NCBI RefSeq assembly: GCF_001742305.1
Contig: NZ_MJAT01000012.1
Location: 331,866-395,865, forward strand
Length of the DNA: 64,000 nt
Reading direction: 5' to 3'
Source: Desulfuribacillus stibiiarsenatis
Lineage (GTDB): Bacteria > Bacillota > Bacilli > Desulfuribacillales > Desulfuribacillaceae
A program made the translations under genes and the position numbers. Shown in pieces: positions 8,197 through 17,277 of this stretch. Each line of letters begins with the position of its first letter. Position 1 is the first letter of the stretch. The notes beneath the pieces are model-generated. The model was given only the letters and a program-made list of their open reading frames with translations, was not told where the DNA came from and ran no database searches.

Positions 8197-9543
8197 ATGA
8201 ATCATTTATCGGTAACAATTGTAACATTAGGATGCGCTAAAAACTCTGTTGATTCAGATATTATGCAAGATATACTACGTTCAAAAGAATTTCATATCGT
8301 AGAAGATTTAAAGGATGCCCAAGTCATTGTAGTCAATACGTGTGGTTTTATTGACTCTGCGAAAGAAGAGTCAATAAACACTATTTTGGATATAGCTGAA
8401 TACAAGACTACGGGTAAATTACAATATTTAATAGTAACAGGATGCTTAGCGCAAAGGTATAAAGATGAGTTGATGAAAGAAATTCCGGAGATAGATGGAA
8501 TTGTTGGAACAGGTGATTTTGATAATATACATAAGATAATTTCTGAATGCCATCAGGGATCGCGGCCGGTTTATGTAGGTCATCCAGCTATCTCATATGA
8601 TCAGTTCACTAATTTCCATGAAAATCGCAAAGCTGGGCCTAGTGCATATGTGAAAATTGCAGAAGGATGCAATAATTTTTGCACTTTTTGCATTATTCCT
8701 AAACTTCGTGGAGCTTACCGAAGTAGAACGATTGAATCAATTACACGAGAAGTACAAGCGTTAGCTAAAAATGGAACGAAAGAAATCAATTTAGTTGCTC
8801 AAGATTCCAGTTGTTATGGAATAGACATATATGGTGAACCGAAAATAACAGGGTTGCTCTATGCTCTTCAAGAAGTAGAAGGAATTGAATGGATTCGTCT
8901 TCTATATGCTTATCCAGGTAACTTTAATGATGATTTAATCCATGCTGTCGCTTCACTTTCTAAGGTATGTAAATATGTAGAATTACCACTGCAACATAGT
9001 GAAGACCGAATCTTGAAACTAATGAGACGCCCAGGACTACAAACCAATATTAGGGAGTTGATAGCAAAGATTCGAACACAAATTCCAAACGTTGCCATTC
9101 GTACTTCGTTGATAGTTGGTTTCCCAGGTGAGACGATTGAAGATTTTGAATTACTTAAGCAATTTGTACAAGAGATTAAATTTGACCGACTAGGAGTCTT
9201 TACTTATTCTTTAGAGGAAGATACTGCTGCTGCAAATTTAACGAACCATATTGAGCAAGATGTTAAAGAACGTCGTGCACATGAAATCATGGAGATTCAG
9301 AGGGGTATTACAGAAACTAGAAATTCTAATTTCGTGGGAAAAATTTTACCTATTCTAATCGAAAAATTACATGAAGATGGAACAACATATATCGGTAGGA
9401 CACCATTTGATGCGCCAGAGATTGATGGTGAAGTATTCGTTACGGGTAAGGAGATAGAAATTGGTAAAATCATACCTGTTACTATTACACATGTAATAGA
9501 TTACGATTTAGCCGGGGAGGTTTCTAATGTTAAACCTAGCTAA
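8197..9543 (+). CDS. rimO: Ribosomal protein S12 methylthiotransferase RimO
   Basis: A 448-residue MiaB/RimO-type radical SAM enzyme. The N-terminal UPF0004 domain carries cluster ligands C13 (TLGCAKN), C49 (NTCGF) and C83 (TGCLA). The radical SAM motif is C158-x3-C162-x2-C165 (GCNNFCTFCIIP). A TRAM domain ends the protein. RimO rather than MiaB is favoured by the opening TLGCAKNSVDS and by AYPGNF. It methylthiolates an aspartate of ribosomal protein S12. I chose ATG 8197 for its gggggag site; the frame is open back to 8158 without one. It overlaps pgsA by 17 nt, implying co-translation. Confidence 0.93.
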   Translation: MNHLSVTIVTLGCAKNSVDSDIMQDILRSKEFHIVEDLKDAQVIVVNTCGFIDSAKEESINTILDIAEYKTTGKLQYLIVTGCLAQRYKDELMKEIPEIDGIVGTGDFDNIHKIISECHQGSRPVYVGHPAISYDQFTNFHENRKAGPSAYVKIAEGCNNFCTFCIIPKLRGAYRSRTIESITREVQALAKNGTKEINLVAQDSSCYGIDIYGEPKITGLLYALQEVEGIEWIRLLYAYPGNFNDDLIHAVASLSKVCKYVELPLQHSEDRILKLMRRPGLQTNIRELIAKIRTQIPNVAIRTSLIVGFPGETIEDFELLKQFVQEIKFDRLGVFTYSLEEDTAAANLTNHIEQDVKERRAHEIMEIQRGITETRNSNFVGKILPILIEKLHEDGTTYIGRTPFDAPEIDGEVFVTGKEIEIGKIIPVTITHVIDYDLAGEVSNVKPS

Positions 9544-10108
9544 CAAAATTACTTTAACTAGAATATTTTTAGTGCCAATTGTCATGTTGTTTATGTTAGT
9601 GAAATTTGATTTTGGAAGAGTTTCCATAGTAGGTGTCAGTACATCATTAAGCGAGATTATTGCTGCATTTGTTTTTATATTAGCTGCTAGTACCGATGGT
9701 CTTGATGGATACATTGCTAGAAAGAAAAAAATGGTTACGAATTTAGGAAAATTCCTAGATCCTTTAGCAGATAAACTACTAATCTCTGCGGCTTTAATCT
9801 CATTAGTAGAAATGGGAAGGTTAGAGGCATATGTTGCAGTTATTATAATTAGTAGAGAATTCGCAGTAACAGGATTAAGACTTGTTGCTGCTGCTGATGG
9901 GCAAGTAATTGCTGCGAGTAAGCTTGGGAAAATAAAGACAATTGCTCAGATTGTAGCTGTTGCATTATTAATATTAAATAACTTTCCATTTACGTACATT
10001 AATTTACCTTTAGATTTAATCAGTTTATTTTTTGCTGTTATTATCACAATTGTTTCCGGTATAGATTACTTCTATAAAAATCGTCATGTGATTATAAAGA
10101 AATCTTAG
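9527..10108 (+). CDS. pgsA: CDP-diacylglycerol--glycerol-3-phosphate 3-phosphatidyltransferase
   Basis: A 193-residue membrane enzyme for the committed step of phosphatidylglycerol synthesis. The full CDP-alcohol phosphotransferase signature is present with correct spacing: D57-x2-D60-G61-x2-A64-R65-x8-G74-x3-D78-x3-D82. Several hydrophobic segments surround it. ATG 9527 has ribosome binding site ggggagg and lies inside the 3' end of rimO. cinA follows 14 nt after the stop, as in B. subtilis, where pgsA-cinA-recA is the usual order. Confidence 0.95.
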   Translation: MLNLANKITLTRIFLVPIVMLFMLVKFDFGRVSIVGVSTSLSEIIAAFVFILAASTDGLDGYIARKKKMVTNLGKFLDPLADKLLISAALISLVEMGRLEAYVAVIIISREFAVTGLRLVAAADGQVIAASKLGKIKTIAQIVAVALLILNNFPFTYINLPLDLISLFFAVIITIVSGIDYFYKNRHVIIKKS

Positions 10109-10122
10109 GTGGAGGGGATTTA

Positions 10123-11364
10123 GTGAGAGCTGAAATTATTGCTGTAGGGACTGAATTGTTATTAGGTCAAATAGCGAATACCAATGGTCAGTACTTATCG
10201 CAAAAGCTTGCAGAAGTTGGGATTGATGTGTATTACCATACTTGCGTTGGTGATAATTTCGATAGAATCATCGAGATTTTAGATATTGCATACAACCGCT
10301 CTGACTTAATCATACTCACTGGTGGTTTAGGACCAACGGATGACGATATTACCAAAGATGCAGTTGCTACATATTTGAATCTATCTCTTTTACTCGATGA
10401 AGTTTCGGCGCTACAGATTAAACAGTTTTTTTTAGAACGCCAGATACCTATGCCAGAACGAAATCTAAACCAAGCCATGTTACCAGAAGGGTCAATAGCA
10501 TTAGAAAACTGCAATGGTACAGCTCCAGGTGTTTTTTTAGCTCATAACGAGAAATATATGTTACTGCTTCCTGGTCCGCCTAGGGAATTACAACCTATGT
10601 TTAGTAAAGTTGCCATACCAAAACTATTGCAATTTATCCAAAAGGATTCCATCATACATTCATTAACATTACGTTTTTTTGGCGTGGGAGAGTCTCGACT
10701 AGTGGATATCATAGATGATATTTTAATATCACAGACGAATCCTACAATTGCTCCACTATGTAGTGATCAAGAAGTTACATTAAGAATCACAGCAAAAGCA
10801 GGTAATGTGAAAGAAGCGCAAGAGCTGATTGAACCTGTTCGAGATTTAGTAATAAATCGATTACATGACTATTATTATGGGACTGATGAGCAATCGTTAT
10901 TATCTCTGGTTCATGCACGATTATTACAACAAGGATATACAATATCAGTTGCTGAGAGTTGTACAGGAGGTCTATTAAGTAATATGCTTTCCACACTTGC
11001 AGATAGCTCTCGATATTTCATGCAAGGGTTTGTTTGTTATAGTAATGCAGCAAAAATATCTTTTGGTGTTCCGGAACAATTGATTGAAGAAGCAGGAGCA
11101 GTAAGTGCTGAGGTATCAACATATTTGGCAAAACTAGCCAGAGGGAAGCATGATACAAATATTGGCATTGGTATCACTGGTTATGCAGGGCCTACTTCAG
11201 ATTTTGGAAGAAATGTGGGAGAAGTATTTATAGCTATCGATGCTGATGATTATCAAAAAATACATAAATTCCAGTTTAATGGAAACCGAGATTCTATACG
11301 TATGAAAACTGTCAAAACAGTATTATTTCTATTATTGAAACACATGGAAAGTAAGGGTGAATAA
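10123..11364 (+). CDS. cinA: CinA: nicotinamide-nucleotide amidase / competence-damage protein
   Basis: A 413-residue two-domain protein. The N-terminal part (1 to about 170) is the MoaB/MogA-like CinA domain with ELLLGQIANTNGQYLS and TGGLGPTDDD. The C-terminal part (about 255-410) is the PncC-type deamidase with VAESCTGGLLSNML and GITGYAGP. It converts NMN to NaMN in pyridine nucleotide recycling; in several Firmicutes it is co-transcribed with recA and induced in competence. GTG start with ggtggagggg upstream. The stop almost touches the helicase start. Confidence 0.93.
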   Translation: MRAEIIAVGTELLLGQIANTNGQYLSQKLAEVGIDVYYHTCVGDNFDRIIEILDIAYNRSDLIILTGGLGPTDDDITKDAVATYLNLSLLLDEVSALQIKQFFLERQIPMPERNLNQAMLPEGSIALENCNGTAPGVFLAHNEKYMLLLPGPPRELQPMFSKVAIPKLLQFIQKDSIIHSLTLRFFGVGESRLVDIIDDILISQTNPTIAPLCSDQEVTLRITAKAGNVKEAQELIEPVRDLVINRLHDYYYGTDEQSLLSLVHARLLQQGYTISVAESCTGGLLSNMLSTLADSSRYFMQGFVCYSNAAKISFGVPEQLIEEAGAVSAEVSTYLAKLARGKHDTNIGIGITGYAGPTSDFGRNVGEVFIAIDADDYQKIHKFQFNGNRDSIRMKTVKTVLFLLLKHMESKGE

Positions 11365-11365
11365 A

Positions 11366-12943
11366 TTGGGTATTAAATTTGAAGAACTAGGTATTGATAC
11401 GAAAATTTTAAAATCATTAAGTGATATGGGGTTCGAAGAACCGACACCGATACAAGAGGAATGTGTTCCAATTGTATTACAGGGGCATGATGTAATAGGC
11501 CAAGCTCAGACAGGAACAGGGAAAACAGCTGCTTTTGGAATCCCTCTGATTCAAAAGGTGGAGGAAAATAATAAAAATGTACAAGCATTAGTTCTGACAC
11601 CTACAAGAGAACTAGCTATTCAAGTTGCAGGGGAATTAAGAAAAATAGGTAAACTTAAACAGATTAAACCGTTGCCGATTTATGGTGGACAACATATTAC
11701 GCATCAAATTCGTGCTTTGAATCAAGGAGCTCAAATTGTCATAGGGACACCAGGACGCATTTTAGATCATTTGCGCAGAAAAACATTAAAGCTTGATGCA
11801 GTCAAAACAATCATATTAGATGAAGCAGATGAGATGCTAGACATGGGGTTTGTCGATGACATTGAGAGCATTGTTTCTTCTGCTCCTAGAGAACGTCAAA
11901 CTTTATTATTCTCAGCTACTATGCCATATGAAATAAAAAAATTATCGACTAGATATATGAAGTCACCAAAGAATATTGCTATCGCTAAGGGTGATGTGTC
12001 AGTACCACTAATTCAACAGTTCTATTACAAAGTATTAGAACGCGACAAATTTGATAGTTTCTGCCGTATTCTCGATCAAGAAGAGATTGGATTAGGAATA
12101 GTTTTTTGCCGTACTAAGAAAGGTGTGGACGAATTAACTGATTCTTTACAAGATCGAGGATATCTAGCAGAGGGATTGCATGGAGACTTATCTCAGCCGC
12201 AACGTGACAAAGTAATGCAGAAATTCAGAGAAGCATCGATAGAATTATTGATTGCTACAGACGTAGCCGCCAGAGGAATTGATGTAGAAAATGTAAGCCA
12301 TGTATTTAACTATGATATCCCGCAGGACCCTGAGTCGTATGTACATCGTGTAGGTCGTACAGGAAGAGCTGGAAAAAAAGGTATAGCGATCACATTAGTG
12401 ACTCCACGAGAGATTAAACAACTAGTAGCTATTCAAAAGCAAACAAAAGTAAACCTAAATGTGAAAGATGTACCATCTTTAGAAGAAGTGGCAAAAAGAA
12501 TGAAAGAACAGTGGAAAGACAAGGTTACGGAAGCAGTAGAAAGTTCACAGTTATTAGAATATGAAACTGCTCTTCAAGATCTATTTGCTAAATATGGTGC
12601 AGAGTCTGTTGCCGCGGCAGCGATGAAAATAGCAGTCGATACATCATTCGCCAAACAAGATGTTCATACATATGATTTTGGTGATACTGGAAGCGCCAAA
12701 GGGATGGTTCGATTCTTTATTAATGTCGGGAAGAATGGAGAGTTCACACCGAAAATAGTCATGGATATTCTCCAAGAGCATGCAGGAATCGCTTCCTCTA
12801 CGATAGGGAAAATCAATATTTTTGACCGTTTTACATTTGTTGAAGTAGCTGAGGCGCAAGCCCCATTTGTTTATGAGGCATTCCAAAACACGCGCGTCAA
12901 TGGAAAAAGAATTAATGTTGAACCTGCAAAGCCGAGGGTATAA
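11366..12943 (+). CDS. DEAD-box ATP-dependent RNA helicase with DbpA-type RNA-binding domain
   Basis: About 525 residues. Q motif (FEEPTPIQ), motif I AQTGTGKTAA, motif Ib TPGR, DEAD (ILDEADEMLDMGF), SAT, and motif VI HRVGRTGRAGKKG are all visible, so it should be an active RNA helicase. The C-terminal 75 residues (VRFFINVGKNGEFTPKIVMDIL onward) form a DbpA-like RNA-recognition fold, seen in DeaD/CshA/DbpA helicases that act in ribosome assembly or cold adaptation. I prefer TTG 11366, 6 nt after aagggtg and 1 nt after the cinA stop; GTG 11357 is also possible. Its insertion between cinA and recA differs from B. subtilis. Confidence 0.9.
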   Translation: MGIKFEELGIDTKILKSLSDMGFEEPTPIQEECVPIVLQGHDVIGQAQTGTGKTAAFGIPLIQKVEENNKNVQALVLTPTRELAIQVAGELRKIGKLKQIKPLPIYGGQHITHQIRALNQGAQIVIGTPGRILDHLRRKTLKLDAVKTIILDEADEMLDMGFVDDIESIVSSAPRERQTLLFSATMPYEIKKLSTRYMKSPKNIAIAKGDVSVPLIQQFYYKVLERDKFDSFCRILDQEEIGLGIVFCRTKKGVDELTDSLQDRGYLAEGLHGDLSQPQRDKVMQKFREASIELLIATDVAARGIDVENVSHVFNYDIPQDPESYVHRVGRTGRAGKKGIAITLVTPREIKQLVAIQKQTKVNLNVKDVPSLEEVAKRMKEQWKDKVTEAVESSQLLEYETALQDLFAKYGAESVAAAAMKIAVDTSFAKQDVHTYDFGDTGSAKGMVRFFINVGKNGEFTPKIVMDILQEHAGIASSTIGKINIFDRFTFVEVAEAQAPFVYEAFQNTRVNGKRINVEPAKPRV

Positions 12944-12953
12944 GAATATTTTT

Positions 12954-12980
12954 AAAAAGTGCTAATTAGCACTTTTTTTT
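12954..12980 (+). terminator. Intrinsic terminator after the helicase gene
   Basis: AAAAAGTGC-taatta-GCACTTTTT with additional T residues. It separates the cinA/helicase unit from recA, so recA needs its own promoter. Confidence 0.85.
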
Positions 12981-13010
12981 TATAATTGAATCGTGTACAA
13001 TAGAGTAAAT

Positions 13011-13024
13011 CGAACTTCTGTTCT
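13011..13024. promoter_or_regulatory. LexA (DinR) SOS box upstream of recA
   Basis: CGAAC-TTCT-GTTCT matches the Gram-positive LexA box core GAAC-N4-GTTC. It lies 38 nt before the recA start and just downstream of a possible -10, TACAAT (12996-13001), where LexA would block transcription. The core match is seen directly; regulation is inferred from B. subtilis recA. Confidence 0.8.
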
Positions 13025-13061
13025 TTTTATATGCTAAAAAATGGCTGGGGAGGATTTTATT

Positions 13062-14090
13062 ATGAGTGATCGTAAGCAAGCGTTGGAGATGGCTTTGAAA
13101 CAAATAGAGAAACAATTCGGAAAAGGTTCTATCATGAAATTAGGGGAATCCACATCAAATATAGTAGAAACTAGTTCTTCAGGTGCATTAGCGTTAGATA
13201 TTGCGTTAGGAATAGGAGGATATCCAAAAGGTCGAATCATCGAAATTTTTGGACCAGAATCTTCGGGTAAAACAACAGTCGCTTTACATGCAATTGCGGA
13301 AATTCAAAGTAAGGGTGGACAAGCAGCATTTATAGATGCGGAACATGCACTAGATCCCTTATACGCTAAAAATTTAGGTGTAAATACGGATGAATTATTA
13401 CTTTCTCAACCTGATACAGGTGAGCAAGCACTTGAGATTGCTGAAGCATTAGTGAGAAGTGGGGCTGTTGAAATTCTTGTTATTGACTCAGTAGCAGCTT
13501 TGGTTCCTAGAGCGGAAATAGAAGGAGAAATGGGTGATTCACATGTTGGTTTACAAGCAAGACTTATGTCACAAGCTTTACGTAAGCTTTCTGGTGCAAT
13601 TAGTAAATCCAAAACAATTGCGATTTTTATTAACCAAATTCGCGAAAAAGTTGGTATTATGTTTGGAAATCCAGAGGTAACTCCGGGAGGACGCGCTTTA
13701 AAATTCTATTCTAGTGTAAGATTAGATGTAAGAAAAACAGAGTCTATTAAACAAGGAAACGATATCGTAGGAAATCGAGTGAAGATTAAAGTAGTAAAAA
13801 ACAAGGTAGCACCTCCATTTAAACAAGCGGATGTGGATATCATGTATGGTGAGGGAATCTCAAGAGAAGGAAGTATATTAGACATTGGAACAGAGCTAGA
13901 TATAGTGAATAAGAGTGGTGCGTGGTATTCTTTCGAAAGCGAAAGATTAGGGCAAGGAAGAGAAAACGCCAAGATATATCTAAAGGAAAACGACAATATA
14001 GCGAAGAAAATTGATCAAAGAATTAGAGACTATTATCAGCTACATAAAGAGGCTGCGAAATCAATAAATGAAGAAACTATAGCAGAATAA
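13062..14090 (+). CDS. recA: Recombinase RecA
   Basis: A 342-residue RecA with all landmarks: [29 protein letters not shown], Walker [10 protein letters not shown] (about residues 64-72), Walker [24 protein letters not shown], the L2 region [15 protein letters not shown](V)TPGG, and [12 protein letters not shown]. It drives homologous recombination and LexA self-cleavage. ATG 13062 is preceded by ggggagg; an in-frame ATG at 13041 lacks a site. A LexA box and upstream terminator indicate independent SOS control. Confidence 0.98.
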   Translation: MSDRKQALEMALKQIEKQFGKGSIMKLGESTSNIVETSSSGALALDIALGIGGYPKGRIIEIFGPESSGKTTVALHAIAEIQSKGGQAAFIDAEHALDPLYAKNLGVNTDELLLSQPDTGEQALEIAEALVRSGAVEILVIDSVAALVPRAEIEGEMGDSHVGLQARLMSQALRKLSGAISKSKTIAIFINQIREKVGIMFGNPEVTPGGRALKFYSSVRLDVRKTESIKQGNDIVGNRVKIKVVKNKVAPPFKQADVDIMYGEGISREGSILDIGTELDIVNKSGAWYSFESERLGQGRENAKIYLKENDNIAKKIDQRIRDYYQLHKEAAKSINEETIAE

Positions 14091-14119
14091 TCAAAATAAG
14101 ATGATATGTATCATATTTC

Positions 14120-14148
14120 TTGACAAGTAATAGCACAAATAATACAAT
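14120..14148 (+). promoter_or_regulatory. Consensus sigma-A promoter for rny
   Basis: TTGACA (14120-14125), 17-bp spacer, TACAAT (14143-14148). It gives an untranslated leader of about 135 nt before rny. A small inverted repeat ATGATA-tg-TATCAT (14101-14114) lies just upstream. Confidence 0.75.
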
Positions 14149-14253
14149 GAAATTGCGTATTTCTGTTTCGTGTAAAATTGTGAAATTTTGGTTTTACTGT
14201 TAAATTAGAGACTTTATTCTTTTTCTGTTGGCTTTGTTTTAATAGACATGTGG

Positions 14254-14279
14254 CCTTCTGGTAATATATTATCAGAAGG
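14254..14279 (+). promoter_or_regulatory. Hairpin covering the rny ribosome binding site
   Basis: CCTTCTGGTAATA (14254-14266) pairs with TATTATCAGAAGG (14267-14279), with one G-U pair; the last 6 bases overlap the Shine-Dalgarno AGAAGGAGG (14274-14282). When folded it would limit initiation of RNase Y. Autoregulation by RNase Y cleavage is a plausible inference. Confidence 0.5.
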
Positions 14280-14291
14280 AGGTTAGACCTG

Positions 14292-15842
14292 ATGGGGGAA
14301 ATATCCATTGGAGTAGGTCTAATAGTCCTTATTGCAGTAAGTGTTATAGCATTTGTTATAGGTTTTTTTGTGAGAAAGTCAATAGCCGAAGCAAAAATAT
14401 CGAGTGCTGAAGAAGCAGCTCGTAATATTGTGGAAAGTGCTAAAAAAGAAGTAGAAGCATCTAAGAAGGAAGCAATATTAGAAGCTAAAGATGAAGCTCA
14501 TAAAATTCGTACAGAAGCTGAACGTGATTTACGTGAAAGAAGAAAAGAACTTGATCGACTAGAACGTAGAATATTGCAAAAAGAGGAATCATTAGACCGA
14601 AAAGTAGAGCAAGTAGAGCGAAAAGAAGAATCGCTTGTTGGAAAAGAACGGAAGATTACTGAACTAGAAGAAAAAATACAAGAAAAACTAGACGAACAAG
14701 TAGCAGAACTTGAACGCATTTCAGGACTAAACCAAAAAGAAGCGAAAGAAATTATCCTTAATAAGGTAGAAAATGAAGTTCGTTATGAAACTGCATTAAT
14801 GATTAAAGAAATTGAATACCAGGCGAAAGAGGAAGCTGACAAACGCGCGCGAGAAGTTATTTCGATAGCTATTCAAAGATGTGCAGCAGATCACGTAGCA
14901 GAAACAACGGTATCAGTTGTAGCACTTCCTAATGATGAGATGAAAGGTCGAATCATTGGACGGGAAGGTCGCAATATTAGAACACTTGAAGCCCTGACAG
15001 GAATAGATTTAATTATCGACGATACACCAGAAGCTGTAATTCTTTCAGGTTTTGAACCGATTCGACGTGAAGTTGCTCGAGTTGCTTTAGAGAAACTTGT
15101 AGCAGATGGAAGAATTCACCCAGCTAGAATTGAAGAGATGGTTGAGAAAGCTCGTAAAGAAGTAGATGAACGTATCCGTGAAGAAGGAGAGCAAGCAACC
15201 TTTGACACAGGTGTTCATGGACTGCATCCTGAGCTAATTAAACTATTAGGAAGACTAAAATTCCGTACAAGCTATGGACAAAATGTATTAAAGCATTCAA
15301 CGGAAGTAGCACATCTTGCTGGCTTAATGGCAGCAGAGCTAGGTGTTGATGTAAAGCTAGCAAAACGTGCAGGACTTTTACACGACATTGGTAAGGCTAT
15401 TGATCACGAAACTGAAGGTTCACATGTTGAAATCGGAATCGATATCGCGAAAAGGTACAACGAACCTAAGGAAGTCATTAATAGTATCGCTTCACATCAT
15501 GGTGAATTTGAAGCAGAAAGTATTACGGCAGTATTAGTAACTGCTGCGGATGCTTTATCTGCTGCAAGACCAGGAGCTAGACGTGAAACACTTGAATCAT
15601 ATATTAAACGACTTGAGAAATTAGAGGCAATTGCTGATAATGTAGATGGCGTTGAAAAATCTTACGCGATTCAAGCAGGACGTGAGTTAAGAATTATTGT
15701 CCGTCCAGAACGTATAGACGATGTTGAGTCGGTTACAGTAGCTCGAGAAATTAAGAAGAGAGTTGAAGCTGAACTAGATTATCCAGGGCAGATTAAAATT
15801 ACGGTCATACGCGAAACACGAGCAGTAGAATATGCAAAATAA
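14292..15842 (+). CDS. rny: Ribonuclease Y
   Basis: A 516-residue RNase Y (YmdA), the usual length. Layout: one N-terminal membrane span (about 5-27), a long charged coiled coil (about 30-180), a KH RNA-binding domain ([32 protein letters not shown]), and an HD domain with the metal motif [12 protein letters not shown] near residue 363. It is a membrane-bound endoribonuclease that starts mRNA decay. ATG 14292 follows agaaggagg. The leader holds a strong promoter and a hairpin over the ribosome binding site. ymdB and spoVS follow as in B. subtilis. Confidence 0.97.
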   Translation: MGEISIGVGLIVLIAVSVIAFVIGFFVRKSIAEAKISSAEEAARNIVESAKKEVEASKKEAILEAKDEAHKIRTEAERDLRERRKELDRLERRILQKEESLDRKVEQVERKEESLVGKERKITELEEKIQEKLDEQVAELERISGLNQKEAKEIILNKVENEVRYETALMIKEIEYQAKEEADKRAREVISIAIQRCAADHVAETTVSVVALPNDEMKGRIIGREGRNIRTLEALTGIDLIIDDTPEAVILSGFEPIRREVARVALEKLVADGRIHPARIEEMVEKARKEVDERIREEGEQATFDTGVHGLHPELIKLLGRLKFRTSYGQNVLKHSTEVAHLAGLMAAELGVDVKLAKRAGLLHDIGKAIDHETEGSHVEIGIDIAKRYNEPKEVINSIASHHGEFEAESITAVLVTAADALSAARPGARRETLESYIKRLEKLEAIADNVDGVEKSYAIQAGRELRIIVRPERIDDVESVTVAREIKKRVEAELDYPGQIKITVIRETRAVEYAK

Positions 15843-15866
15843 AGTGGCCTAGGTCACTTTATTTTT
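15837..15866 (+). terminator. Intrinsic terminator after rny
   Basis: AAATAAAGTG (15837-15846) and CACTTTATTT (15855-15864) around an 8-nt loop, continuing into T residues; it includes the rny stop codon. Confidence 0.8.
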
Positions 15867-16003
15867 TATTCTTTGCTTCTTTTCAGGAAGTATTCTCAAA
15901 TGACAATTGTGCTTTTAGAATGATAAGATTAAATATAGGAATCATTGAAAGAGCAAACATGAATACTTTAAGATGTATAGTAGAGTGTAGAAAGAGGTAT
16001 CTT

Positions 16004-16789
16004 GTGAAAATTTTATTCTTAGGCGATGTTGTCGGTAATGTTGGTATTCAAGTGATTAGGGATTATTTGTCTGTTGCGAAAGATAAATATCAACCAAATC
16101 TTATTATTGCAAACGGTGAAAATGCAGCGATTAACGGTAAAGGTATTACTAAGAAAGCTGCTATGAGCCTATACGACTTAGGCATTGATATTTTGACGAT
16201 GGGAAATCATGTTTGGGACCAAAATGAAATCTATGATTTATTCGTATCCCACCCCAATCGAATTATTAGACCAGCAAACTATCCTAAATCATCACCAGGG
16301 CAATCCTATGTAACGATTAAATGTGGTGTGAAAAATGTAACAATTATTAATATTAGTGGTCAGACATTTATGGATTCATTAAATTGTCCATTTCACGCTA
16401 TTGACGAAATTTTAGAGCAAATTCCTAAAGATCATTATGTTGTTGTAGACTTTCATGCGGAAGCCACTTCTGAAAAACTAGCGATGGGGCATTATCTGAC
16501 TGGTAGAGTTACAGCAGTATTAGGCACTCACACGCATGTTCAGACAAGCGATGCGCAAATCTTAAATAAACAAACAGCTTATATTACAGATGTTGGAATG
16601 GTAGGATGCAGCTCTGGGGTTTTGGGCATGAGCCAAGACTCAGTAATCAAACGTTTCACTACAAAATTACCTGTAAAATTAGAGATTATACAGAATACTG
16701 ATTCGTGGCAGTTTTCTGCTGTACTGATTGAAACTGAAAGTAATAGTATCAAGGCTAAATCGATACATCAGATTTTAGAGCGCTCATAG
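16004..16789 (+). CDS. ymdB: YmdB family metallophosphoesterase
   Basis: A 261-residue calcineurin-like phosphoesterase of the YmdB family. Metal-binding motifs are MKILFLGDVVGNVG, ANGENAA, TMGNHVWDQ, VDFHAEATSEK and GTHTHVQTSDA. In B. subtilis YmdB is a cyclic-nucleotide phosphodiesterase that affects biofilm versus motility choice. I take GTG 16004 as start because aaagaggt precedes it and the conserved N-terminal strand begins there; the frame is open further upstream but without similarity. It follows rny, as in B. subtilis. Confidence 0.93.
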   Translation: MKILFLGDVVGNVGIQVIRDYLSVAKDKYQPNLIIANGENAAINGKGITKKAAMSLYDLGIDILTMGNHVWDQNEIYDLFVSHPNRIIRPANYPKSSPGQSYVTIKCGVKNVTIINISGQTFMDSLNCPFHAIDEILEQIPKDHYVVVDFHAEATSEKLAMGHYLTGRVTAVLGTHTHVQTSDAQILNKQTAYITDVGMVGCSSGVLGMSQDSVIKRFTTKLPVKLEIIQNTDSWQFSAVLIETESNSIKAKSIHQILERS

Positions 16790-16841
16790 TATCTATAATA
16801 TTTGTAAAATTCTAACGATTGTATATATTTGAATAACGTAA

Positions 16842-16871
16842 GAAGGAATAGTTGGTAATTTCATAGAATAT
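16842..16871 (+). promoter_or_regulatory. Sigma-H-type promoter of spoVS
   Basis: GAAGGAATA (16842-16850), then 15 nt, then GAATAT (16866-16871). This fits the sigma-H consensus RWAGGAWWT-N14-HGAAT with one mismatch. spoVS is a known sigma-H gene in B. subtilis, and the site lies about 50 nt upstream of its start. Confidence 0.75.
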
Positions 16872-16917
16872 ACATTTAAATGGTAGATATTTTACACACT
16901 AGAGGAGGTTCTAATTT

Positions 16918-17178
16918 ATGGAGGTATTAAAAGTTTCAGCAAAATCAAATCCTAATTCAGTGGCAGGTGCTCTAGCAGGCGTATTAAGGGAAAGCGGAAC
17001 TGCAGAGTTACAAGCAATCGGTGCTGGTGCCATTAATCAAGCAGTGAAAGCAGTAGCTATTGCGAGAGGGTTTGTTGCACCTAGTGGAGTTGACCTTGTA
17101 TGTATTCCCGCGTTTACTGATATAATGATCGATGGGGAAGAAAGAACAGCTATAAAACTTATTGTAGAACCTAGGTAA
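16918..17178 (+). CDS. spoVS: Stage V sporulation protein S
   Basis: An 86-residue SpoVS, the normal length, beginning MEVLKVSAKSNPNSVAGALAGVLRE and containing GAGAINQAVKAVAIARG. It is an Alba-like small protein required for coat assembly and septation control during sporulation. ATG 16918 has agaggagg upstream. A sigma-H-like promoter precedes it and a terminator follows, so it is probably monocistronic, as in B. subtilis. Confidence 0.97.
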   Translation: MEVLKVSAKSNPNSVAGALAGVLRESGTAELQAIGAGAINQAVKAVAIARGFVAPSGVDLVCIPAFTDIMIDGEERTAIKLIVEPR

Positions 17179-17188
17179 AATATCAATA

Positions 17189-17232
17189 GGACCTGTATTT
17201 ATTCGAAATGAATAGACAGGTTCTTTTATTTT
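17189..17232 (+). terminator. Intrinsic terminator after spoVS
   Basis: A long imperfect stem, GGACCTGTATTTATTC (17189-17204) against 17209-17223, with a gaaa loop, followed by ttttatttta. Confidence 0.8.
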
Positions 17233-17277
17233 ATATGGAAATTCTATATGGAAAATTAAAAAGATGGGGTGAGTTCT

